A stretch of DNA of 64,000 nucleotides, from contig WPIO01000038.1 of NCBI GenBank assembly GCA_009760855.2, positions 1,081,001 to 1,145,000 of the forward strand. Reading direction: 5' to 3'. The translations under genes were made by a program, and so were the position numbers. Source of the stretch: Cristatella mucedo. Taxonomy: Eukaryota; Bryozoa; Phylactolaemata; Cristatellidae. This document shows positions 1-10,100 of this stretch, piece after piece (the stretch's first letter is position 1; each line of letters opens with the position of its first letter). Under the pieces are notes generated by a model. It was given only the letters and a program-made list of their open reading frames with translations. It was not told the origin of the DNA and did no database searches.

Positions 1-2520
1 GGCTTTGCCTGTGGCAAAAGCGCACTGCAGCAGCTCTCAGGCTAGCCGCGATATTAGCCCTTGCCGTAGTGGGTCTAACTAGGGCACCTAGAGCAACCCG
101 TAGCGGGCAGACTAGCCAAGAAGAATTGGGTAGGGGGACACATTAGATAACCGGGAGCGGAGCGAGGCGTCAGTTTGACAGAGCGATCCGCTCGGATTAG
201 AATGGAGCTTTGGTCAGACAAAGAGCGGTCAGGACGTGGACCGACTACTGTGCTCCATTAGACAAAGAGCGAAAGGATGGCAAGCTGGCGCAGGAGCCAT
301 CTAATAAATTACTAGCAGAAGCGAATAGGCCGAGGACAGACACCGAGAGCTAGGGGGGGTCAGACAAAAATAGCAGCTACAAGAGGGCAGTGAGTGAGAG
401 TATAAACGAGATGACTGGCTGAGCTCAGGGCTGCAGATTCAGCAGTCGATGCGAGACTACGCCTCGAGAGCACGAGAGTCGAACCTACGGCGACGAACAT
501 CTAAGTGCAACTTAGAATTCGCGGTTGTGTTCTGCCGGCTACTCAGTTAGCTGCTCATATCTTGAGGTGCTGTAGCGGTCCGGCTTCGGGGTCTGGACCA
601 CAGCTAGCGACGCAGACGTGTGGTAGCTTATTGCAGTCGGGCTTCGGGTGTTCTCATGCAGTTAACTCCGTCGGTCCGGTGCTCGCCGCGTAAAGCGCTT
701 TCGCCGGCGCGTAACCACTACTAACAGGCCCACAATAAACTGTTGCTTTTGGCACTCAGTTGTGGCCGCTTGTCTTTTAACTTTGCTGCAGCACTGCACT
801 ACACCGTCCACCGGTTGAGAGCCGGGGCACGAGCCTCTTCGCGGTTATAAAAGCAGTGAATGCAGTCAATTAGTTACCATTTGCTAAAAGGAAGTGATAG
901 AACATTTTAAGCTCTCCAAGCTTGAGAAGCGATGATAGCTTGAGCTCAATAAAGCCTCAGGTTCTGACCTAGGAGACATTTCAAGCTCTTGCCGTCATAA
1001 AATGCTGATATCAGCAACAAACCTTAGTTTCACTTGGCTATAGCCAGCAATCGTACTGCAAGAACTGCCACTACTGGTAGCCACCAGAAGCGATCAGATA
1101 TCCACCGGAAGTAGTTGGCTAGCAATCGAAACAGTGCAGTGTGCAAGCTCCCATCAAATGTAGTCAAAACATTTTAGGGTCTTCTGCTCAAAGGCTGAGA
1201 TCCTGATGAGCCAGTGTAAAGTTTGCCAACGGAGAAATCCAAACTTGACCACTGTTCAGCTCTTACAATCGCTGCCTCTTGGATTTATAGCTTCTTCTGT
1301 TCCTTCACACCTTATTTTGAAGTGCTTTGCAAGTCCATGAACGATAACACATCCGGGTATGATTAACAAGCTTTTCTGGTCGAAGTAAATCCGATGCTGA
1401 AGAGCAGACGTTTATTCACATTTCAAGCCAACTGTTTGATATCAATTACTGTGTTAGCTAGAAAAAAACTAGAATAATACAGCTGGATCTTGTTTGAGTC
1501 GGAAGCACTTGACTAGTGACCTACTGCAATCGGCGACCAGAACGAGAGATTCGAGCAGTGACCAGTGCCCATTCAGCCGACAGGCAGTCGCCCCTGCGTG
1601 TCTGGGCAATATCTGCTCACCTGTCAGCAGCTCATGGCCCCCAGACTGTGATTTATGCTGGCCTGGCCTGTCGATGCCTACAGAATCCTTGGCCTAGTAA
1701 TGGCTTGGTCCTGCCATATGGCCCCCTTAACGGATCGATGCCAGATTTCCAAATTACTGCTCACCTGTGGAAGAATCCCTGTATGCCCCTCAAGCAGGAC
1801 TACTGCTTTCTCTGGCAAACCACTACTTACTGGTTGGTTGAAACTTCACACTCTGGTATCCTCTCGAATCTGCCTGCATATCGGAGGAGCAAACCTAGGT
1901 GCCTGCCCCTGAGTGTGTTGCTATGCAGCTTAATACTGATCAAGGCTGCTGTAGTTAGAGTGTATGCCGGCTCCTCTGATGCGCCTATGCTGTGGCATGG
2001 ACACAGGCCGGTAACCCGCTGGTGGCCAGATGGTGGACTGGAGCAGTGGAGGAGAGGGAAGTCAAGTGGGAGAAGGGGGCGAAGGGAGCTGTGCACCCTT
2101 CGGCTCGGTGCCTTATGCAACAAACAGCCGGGCGTTGTTCATCGGCTGGCTCTCTGATGTGCAAACCAAACTACAAGTGCAAACTCGAATCCTTTAATCG
2201 GTAATTTGAAAAAGGATAAGATGGCTTATATCCAAAACACTCACCAAGCCAGCTTTTGGACAAGTTGACCTTCTGGTATAGACTCTTCTTTCACCTGACG
2301 CACTGGTCGCTGATAGGGGTGTGAACGGTTTCTTCAATTAAGCTGTCACTGCTCGATTCGCGTAATACAGCATCCACTGATCTACCGTGTCTCACGCTCT
2401 CCCATTACGTCGGCTGTGAAAACATAGGCTGCGTTTTTTTAATCAAATCAAGTGCCAAGACTCGTAATATTAATAACACGTCGTGTATATAGCGCCACAA
2501 GAGAGCTTGCACCGTAAATC
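1..2520. other. intergenic, no recognised gene
   Basis: I see no recognisable protein family, tRNA or rRNA here. An open stretch of 213 codons at 1516-2157 on the plus strand has no motif I know and overlaps open frames on both strands, so I do not call it coding. A TATA-like TATAAAAG at about 846 followed by AATAAAG at about 949 resembles the promoter and polyadenylation spacing of an LTR, but no second copy was seen. Confidence 0.5.
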
Positions 2521-3332
2521 TAGTTTTTGAAGGAGAGCATCCTAAGCCCTTGGGCAAACCAGGTCAGCATTAAATAATAAATCAACCAACATTGAGAAGA
2601 AATTCGTGCGTCAAAGGCTGTCTTTCAACCTATATCAAGCTTCTTAAAAAGGATTCTTGGACCACTACGCAAGCAATTTGTTGGGTCTATTCTTATTTTA
2701 TAGCGACCGTAAATGAGCTATGCTGCAATATTCCTTTGACTGATCGAAGAGTGCACTTGAAAAAGTGACGTTAGGTTAGAGATTCAAGTACGTCGGTTAC
2801 CGAATGTGCACCGAAGGCCGCATGGTCTTGGAGTGGGCAATTTGAATAATAATAATAACAAGTATTTTATATAGTGTCACAAGAGAGCTTACACCTTATA
2901 ACAGTAAAAGCAAAAATACATTTGATAAAGCCCCCCAAAGAGAACTCAATCTCTTTCTAGGCACTTTACATTTGCTGCAAGGAAAACCCAATCATATAGT
3001 GAATGGAAATATCATGCTTGATAAATAACATGAATAACATGGTTAAGGGACCTTGACCTAAGTTTTCGAAGGAAAGCATCATATTCCATTAGCAAACCAG
3101 GTCAGTATGAAACATAAACATACCTACGTAAGGAAAACATTCGTGCGTCAACGGCTGTCATACAAGTTATGTCAAGCATCTGAAAAGAGATTTTTAGACC
3201 ACTACACGAGCTTATCGTTACCACGAGTCTCATTACATAGCAACGATAAATGAGCTATGCTGCAATATCCGTTTGACTGATCGAGGAGTGCACTTACGGA
3301 AGTGACATTAGGCTAGATATTCAACTATGTTA
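2521..3332. repeat. direct duplication of a ~275-bp segment
   Basis: A segment at 2521-2793 recurs, diverged, at 3059-3332. Shared landmarks in the same order are AAACCAGGTCAG, ATTCGTGCGTCAA, GGACCACTAC or AGACCACTAC, AAATGAGCTATGCTGCAATA and GAGTGCACTT. A LINE 3'-end fragment in minus orientation follows each copy (about 2848-3050 and 3340-3470). The arrangement looks like a tandem duplication of about 540 bp that later drifted. Confidence 0.75.
2848..3050 (-). mobile_element. LINE 3'-end fragment
   Basis: Starts with an (AAT)n run, then the family 3' terminus read in reverse (TTTGATAAAGC, AACTCAATCTCTTTCTAGGC, CTTTACATTTGCTGCAA) and the downstream CATGCTTGATAAA and ATGAATAACATGGTTA blocks. 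It is a 5'-truncated copy of the LINE described at 3775-7560. Confidence 0.8.
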
Positions 3333-3339
3333 CATACTA

Positions 3340-3470
3340 ATAATAATAATAGTAATGCACTTGATACAGCGCCCTCACGTAACTTAATCTCTTTCTAGGT
3401 GCTTTACATTTGCTGCAAAGAAAAATGCAATCGAGTGGTGAGTAAAATCATGCTTGATAAACAAAAACTT
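3340..3470 (-). mobile_element. LINE 3'-end fragment
   Basis: Has the (TAA)n tail, then CACTTGATACAGCGCCCTC, AACTTAATCTCTTTCTAGG and CATGCTTGATAAACA. It is a second short 5'-truncated copy of the same LINE, and belongs to the second unit of the local duplication. Confidence 0.8.
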
Positions 3471-3774
3471 GGGTGACATGTTGACTTCCGAATGTGTACC
3501 GAAAGCAGCTTGGCCGTCGAGTGGTCAATTGAAAACTCTCCTTCGGAACAACTTCTTCACCTCTGTGGCTTTGTTTAATTACGAACGGAAGTATGTTCAA
3601 TTAAACAAGCCATCTCAGTTCTTGCTGGCAGAAATCACGGCCACTAATTACTAGGACCTACGGTGTGCGATAACTGTAAACAAAATTACAAGGCACTTTA
3701 CTGGGTTACGAAACAGATGCCTATTGCTTGTGCACTTGGTCACGAGTAGTTCTGTGCTTAACATTAATAATAAC

Positions 3775-6700
3775 AACCATATTACACTTGATAAAGCGCC
3801 CTCAGAGAACTCAATCTCTTTCTAGGCGCTTTACATCTGCTGCAAAGGTAAACGCAATTGTATGGTGAGTAATATCATGCTTGATAAACAACATGAATAA
3901 CATGGTTAGTGGTGACATGCACAGGGTCAGCATGCAAGTATGGTTAGTGGCAGCATGCACAGTGTCAGCACGCAAAAGACATAAAGGACAAATCACAGGG
4001 ACCATATAAATGCAGTCCTAAATAGGTATGTCTTTTAAGTTCTTTTTTAATGTGGTCAGCTCAGGGGATTTTTTGACGCTAGTCAGGGGGGTTCCAGGCT
4101 TTGGGAGCATACGAACTAAATGCATGGTCTCCAAAGGATTTGAGGTTTGTACGACGTCTTGGTAGACTGTTGGATTCCGAAAAGCAGGTGGTACGATGCT
4201 TAGCCTGGTGGGGGATTAGATCTGAGAGATAGGATGGAGCCGAAGACTGAAGTGACCTAAAAGTGAGAAACAAGACCTTAAATTCAATCCGTTGCTTGGC
4301 TGGTAGCCAGTGCAGGTAGGCGAGAAGTGGTGTGATGTGGTAACTGCGATGCTCACGAGAGGAAAGCCTAGCTGTGGAGTTTTGCACCAGCTGCAATGCC
4401 CTGATGGCACATGCCGGGAGGCCAGTGAGCAGTGAGTTGCAGAAGTCGAGACAGGATGTCACGAATGCATGGTCCAACTTAGACGTGGGATCCTAATCTA
4501 AAAAAGCCTGAATTTTAGCAATGTTATGTAGCTAAAAGTAGGCAGATTTGACTGTGGAGCTGATGTGGTCGTCTAACGAGAGGTCACTTGGGAACATGAT
4601 ATCCATATTTTGAGCTGATTCAACAGGAGATAAGCTGGCAGAGCCAATTTTGAGCGTCAGCCTTTACAATTTCTGAATCACACTGGGTTTTCCCATAACT
4701 AGTAAGTTAGTTTTATCAGCGTTTAGTCTTAGAAAATTTGCTGCTATCCGTGTGCGGATTTCATTAATACATGCAGCAATAGAGTTGAGAGAATTTGAGA
4801 TGCTCGAAGGCTGCGAGGGATCAAAGCAAAGATACAACTGATTGTCATCTGAATAGAAGTGAAATCCTAGATTGGGCTCGGCAATCACATCAGCAAGAGG
4901 AAGAGTATAAACCGTGAACAGAACCTGAGCAAGCACGGACCCCTTCGGTACCCCATATTTCAGAGGTACTGTAGTTCGGTTCATACATCAGAGAGCCAGC
5001 CGACGAACAACACCAACGGTTGATTGCTCAAGGCACGGAGCCGGAATATTCACGACTGCCTTCTTCCCCTTCTCACACTAGAGTCTCTTTCCTTGACTCC
5101 AGCTGTCCCTTGGCCGAACCCGATGATGAATCCACCATATGTTCACTAGCTGGTTATTGGCCTGTGTCAATGCCTCGCGACAAGCTGACCACAGCTGCGC
5201 ACTGTCCTCTCTCGGGGATGCTCCCACCAGCTGTTGAGGAAAGGAGAGGTACCAACCTGAATGCAATCGAACTATAGTTACCTCAGATGATCTTCGTCCA
5301 TTCACGTCAATACTCTGGATTCTCCCACTGAGATAGGACTTGAACCACTGCAGAGCAGTGCCGGTGATGCCTAGACGAGATGCGAAGCGTTCTAGAAGAA
5401 CTTTGTGATCAATAGTATCAAAAGCTGCCGAAAGATCGAGCAAAACAAGCAGAGACACTCTACCCAAGTCTGCATTCCTAAGTAGGTCGTTGTATACCCT
5501 AAGCAAGGCTGACTCTGCGTAGTGCTTAGCTCTAAAGCCAGACTGGAACTTACTAGCAAGGTAAGAAGTTTCGATATAAGAATTCAGCTGCTCCGCGACA
5601 ACCCGTTCTAGTGTCTGTGATAAGAATGGTAGAAGAGAGATGGGCAGTAGTTGCTTAAGTTTTCTTGGTCTAATGTTTATTTCTTGAGAAGTGGCCTGAC
5701 TAAAGCTTTTCTGAAAGGTTCTGGGACAAAACCTTAGGCTAATGAATGCTAACGATGTTAGTTACGCATGGCAGCAGCAGATCATTGCAACGTCGGAGCA
5801 GGACAGTGGGAATAGAGTCCAGAGGACTTGTTGTCTTCTTTGTTTGGGATGCGAACTTCAGGACTAGATCAGTAGTGACCTGCTTAAATTTAGACATTGA
5901 GGTGCAGCCGGGAATCGGGGAACAGCAATCTGGTGGGAGGTTGTCATCGTAGGGATGGACTTCCTAATCTTGTCTATCTTCGGCATTAGGAATCGAGAGA
6001 AGCAATCGGCTAGATCATCACAAGGATCATCAGGTAAGGAGCTTATCTGAGTGCAGTTGAGGATATTGTTTATCGTCGATATCAGCATTTTGGGATTGTG
6101 CATCTGTGTTTCAACAATGTTTTCATAGAAGCTAAACTTGGCCTTTGCTAGGATCGATTGGTACGACCTACCACAGTCTTCATATGCCAGTCGATAGATA
6201 GTCAGTCCTAATCTTTTGTATGCTTTTTCAAGCTTTTGCTTAAGAGACCTGGCTACTTTAATGTCTGTGGTAAACCATAGGCCATCTAGGCGAGGGTGCA
6301 CAGTGCATTTGTCAGAGGTGCAAACTCGTCGAGCGTGTCAGCTAGTGTTGTGTTGTCGCTATCTACCAATGATGACAGATCGGAAGGAGGGCTGAGCAGC
6401 AGAGTTGAAGCGGATATTTTCGCACGGACTGCATCGATGTCAAGGGTCTTGAGGTTTCGCGATTCACAGTTTACTTTAGAGGATGAGGTGGGCACACACT
6501 GTAGATTGATTGAGATCTGAATGTGGCCAGATAAGCAGGATTTGGTAATGATTGGTGATGATAAAGTGCAGTTGCATGAGAAAATCTGGTCGAGTGTGTG
6601 ACCTTTAATGTGAGTAGGGCCATGCACATGAGCCACGAGAGACATTGAGTCAGTCGATGCACGAAATTTGGTGCTGAAAGCATCAGCTATGTTATCAACG

Positions 6701-7560
6701 GGAACGTGGAAATCATCCATAACGAGAAAGGATCGATTTCTTGCTCACTGAATCGATACGAGATCAGAAATCTGAGATAAAGGAGCATTTGGTATCTGGT
6801 GGGCGAAAGACTACTGCCACTATCGGTAGCTTGTTTTGTGATGAGACCAAGACAATTGATTCAAACGACTGCTTTGAGGAAACTGCAAATGGCTTGAAGT
6901 TGAATTTCGAGCCCACGATAATAGAAACTCCACCTCCAGTTTTGATTGATCTAGGGTGATGAAAAAATGAGAAACCGGATGGGGTGGTGTCTTTAATTGT
7001 CGGGCAGTTTATCAATTTTAGCCAAGTTTCAGTTAGAGAGAGCAGGATGATACCATTTTCAGAAATAAGGTTGCTTATTATAAGAGGTTTATTGCACATT
7101 GAGCGAGGATTCCAAAGGCAAGCGTTGAGTCTGGCAAATGGAGTTACAACAGGCCTGATAACCAATAAGATAGAGAGATTCAAAGTGACACATTTGGGGA
7201 GCGTGCTGAGTGGTTTGAGACAATTATAGGAATACCAACGAGCGGGTACTCAGCTGGCAGTTTCTGCCCAACGGGCGGTCGGAGCTGGCCGTTTCGGCCA
7301 CCGCGGCGGCTTCGGGGTGCTTTTCTTTTGTTGATGCATAGTTCAAGAATCTTAGCAACAACATTAATATCTAGGAATGCATTTATCTACGATGACGAAG
7401 CGATAACAGCTGCTGACGATCATAACTAACATGCAAGTTACTAGCGCCTGCATAGCTAAGGCAGCCGCCTGCTTTGGAGACCCAGCAGCCCGAAGCGATA
7501 AGCGTTTTGATATCCATAGGCATGTAATGTCTTACGCGCTACGGACAAATAAAAATCAGA
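3775..7560 (-). mobile_element. L2/CR1-like non-LTR retrotransposon, longest copy, inactive
   Basis: A Jockey-superfamily (L2/CR1-like) LINE on the minus strand. Reading from 7.18 kb downward, an apurinic-type endonuclease part is visible at 7183-6290 (LTETWL motif and a C-terminal block near HVHGPTHIKGHTLD). A linker follows, then reverse transcriptase with LDLSAAFDTIDH at about 5430, YGVPKGSVL at about 4950 and the catalytic FYSDD (usual form FYADD) at about 4850. Last is the C-terminal domain with HWLPAKQRIEFKVL at about 4290. The 3' end at 3775-4020 carries the family terminus, with an AT-rich repeat tail. The 5' region at 7300-7560 recurs at 53,110-53,345. The frame is broken by frameshifts and stops, and a ~310-bp insertion interrupts the reverse transcriptase, so the copy cannot be autonomous. 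Confidence 0.9.
4969..5278. mobile_element. MITE-like element inserted in LINE reverse transcriptase
   Basis: Intact LINE copies read from GAGGTACC straight into CTCGGATGATC. Here the GGTA and CCTC sides are separated by about 310 bp. The inserted ends are inverted repeats: CTGTAGTTCGGTT on the left, and the reverse complement of the right end reads ACTATAGTTCGATT. A TA dinucleotide sits on both sides (4967-4968 and 5279-5280), as for Tc1/mariner-type insertion. No transposase is encoded, so this is a non-autonomous element. Confidence 0.7.
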
Positions 7561-8438
7561 ATAACTTTAAGCAGGTTATTTTTAAACAGGTTACAACTTA
7601 CCTAGAGTACGTTTCAGTCCGTACTCCCTCTTGATGGCCACTAGCCAGCACTAACGGACTTGACACGAGCGCTTCTGAAGGCGTTCTGTTGACGTGATTC
7701 TCGTTGAGCCTCGATGCGGTCAACTGCAAGAGAAACCAGCAACGGGTAAGCTAAATGGCAACATGTTCGTGCTGCGGTTTAATGGCGATTCATGTGTCTG
7801 GCCGATCGTCGCTCAGCTATCTACTGAGAGCCGACGTACATGTTCAACTCGCTGGCTTTTCTCAACAGCAGGAACAGTCCTAGTAGGAGGAAGGAAAGGA
7901 CGAGGAGGAAGGAAGTGACAGTGCAGACAACAATCAGGATCAACTCCAGCTTTCTGACGGGCTGAGGAACACTGTGAATCAATAGTAGGATGAGAAAGTT
8001 GACGGTGTTTTCCATGAAAGACGGCAACCTTCTACTTAAATACAAAGCATTTGCAGATTTGCATAACATTTTAAAATGTATCTTTAAATGTCGGCAATGC
8101 CTCGCGACTGAAAAATTGAACTCTCTGTGCAGCTTCACACCAATAGTTAACTGCAGCAGAAATTTAAAAAAAGCGAAGGCCCTACCTGCTCATTACGGCG
8201 TTGTTCCTCACGGTTGTCTGAAAAAGCATCCGTCAGGATTAAATACCCGGCCTCCAAGTTTGACTTCCGTTTTCAAACATCAGTGACATAGGGATGGATG
8301 TATTTCAGACGTGAAAGACAAACCAACAAGCATTAGTCAATGTGGGAAACAGTAGGGTGTGCCTATCAAAAAAACGGCATTAGCCGGGTCAGCCAGTGGC
8401 CGCCTGAGCTGTTTTTTGGGCTTAAGCTTTCTCGGTTC

Positions 8439-8440
<2 letters not shown>
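7561..8440. other. intergenic, no recognised gene
   Basis: Short open frames on both strands (for example 7990-8286 plus and 7821-8138 minus) overlap each other and show no known motif. I see nothing else definable. Confidence 0.4.
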
Positions 8441-8525
<85 letters not shown>

Positions 8526-8565
8526 CCCTCTCTATCTGTCTCTGTGTGTGTCTGTCAGTCAGTCA

Positions 8566-8599
<34 letters not shown>

Positions 8600-8739
8600 G
8601 CCTCTGTCTCTCTCTCTCTCTCACTCTGTACCTCCCCTCTCTCTCTCTCTGTCTCTGTGCCTCTCCCTCTCTCTGTCTCTCTGTCTCTGCCTCCCTCTCT
8701 CTGTCTCTCTCTGCCTCTGTCTCTCTCTCTCACTCTGTG

Positions 8740-8835
<96 letters not shown>

Positions 8836-8864
8836 CCTCTCTCTGTCTCTTCCTCTCTCTCTGT
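8441..8864. repeat. CT-rich microsatellite, interrupted
   Basis: Nearly pure (CT)n at 8442-8520 and about 8740-8830, joined by imperfect CTCTGTCTCTCTGCCT variants. It produces long false Ser-Leu open frames in all plus frames and Arg-Glu frames on the minus strand. Confidence 0.97.
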
Positions 8865-9069
8865 AGCCCTAGCTCTCTTGTGTCTGTGGAATTGTTTCTT
8901 CGCATGCTTAGGTGCACTAAAACTGTCAACGTTATTCATCACTATTCATTGATTTTATTTTGCTTGCGCATATGTTATTAAAAGTCTCTCGGTGTATTGA
9001 TATTCTTATGACGTAGAATTTTCATCCCATGGAACTGGAAAAAGTTGCAAATTGTTAAAAATTGCTTGC

Positions 9070-9205
9070 CGAGCTAGTTTGGTCCAGCGATTAAGGTGCT
9101 CGCCCTAACAAAGGTCTGGCTGAGGTCGTGGGCTCGAGGCATATGTGAAGCGCCTGAATAGAGATTAGGTTCTCTTGGGGCGCTATATAAATAAATTAAA
9201 TTTTT
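9070..9205 (+). mobile_element. tRNA-derived SINE, family A
   Basis: A pol III A-box-like TGGTCCAGCGATTAAGGTGC is followed by a B-box-like GTGGGCTCGAGG. The tail is GTGAAGCGCCTGAATAGAGA, TTAGGTTCTCTTGGGGCGCT and an AT-rich end. The tail resembles the 3' end of the LINE family in this window. Other copies lie near 19,985 (minus), 22,930 (minus), 34,038, 47,095, 57,029 and 61,073. Confidence 0.8.
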
Positions 9206-9879
9206 TTTAATGGTGAGCATGCAGTATTCGCAACACCCGACCTAGAAGGCAAGTCAAGTCACGTTTACTGGCAAAAGATTGCTTTATGGCGAATAGCTTT
9301 TAGCTAGTCGTTAATTTTATCGTTGAGACACAATATAACGGTGTACAAAATATAATCCAGGTTAAGAGGCGCTGTGTCTTGTTTAGGCATCCGAGGTGAC
9401 AGCGACGTGGACCACATAGCTCGAGGCGTTCTCGCGGCTGTCATGAAGGAGGCAAGAGACCGTCGGGTAATGATTCACCTTTATTTAACAAGCTTACGCG
9501 CGCCCCGGTGTCCGACGAATGACCGCAATCCACTCTAAATAGGCTAAAATCAACCAGCAATTAGCGTGGCCGATATCAAACTTTGAGGGCTGATAGTGTA
9601 GCACACGTTCACTTGTATCTATCCACCAAATTCCACGTCATTGTGCCCACGAGCACTTATTCAATTGAGCTTCAACGCCGGAGGCCTGTACCGGAATCCA
9701 GTTTTGTTCCCTTCAAATCCACCACAAATCAGCTGTACTAAGCCAAGGCTGTGGAATGCCGGCGACGTGTGTTTCTAGCTTACCACTAGGTCTGCCTCGT
9801 CCGGTACGATTGCTCGCCTCACATCCCGATATAATGACTTGAGTTGAGTATCAACACTAACGAAGGATAGCTTTTTGTA

Positions 9880-10100
9880 TGCGTGCTGACACTGTGCATG
9901 CTGTCCACTAACCACATTTGCATGCTGACCCTGTGCATGTCACCCCTAACCATATTATTCATTTTGTTTATTTTTCAAGCATTGTTTTACTTACCATTCA
10001 ATTGCGTTTCCCTTTGCAGCAAATGTAAAGCGCCTAGAAAGAGATTAGGTTCTCTGAGGGCGCTTTATCAAGTGCATTACTATTATTATTACTATTATTT
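9880..10100 (+). mobile_element. LINE 3'-end fragment
   Basis: Contains GTGCTGACACTGTGCATGCT, GCATGTCACCCCTAACCATA and GCAAATGTAAAGCGCCTAGA, then TTCTCTGAGGGCGCTTTATC and an (ATT)n tail. It is severely 5'-truncated. Confidence 0.85.

Noticed and set aside
1516-2157. 213-codon plus-strand open frame
   Set aside because: No motif, no start context or splice structure, and overlapping open frames on the other strand.
8340-8981. Long Ser/Leu open frame of 213 codons and its shadows
   Set aside because: It is a translation of a CT microsatellite and appears in all three plus frames.
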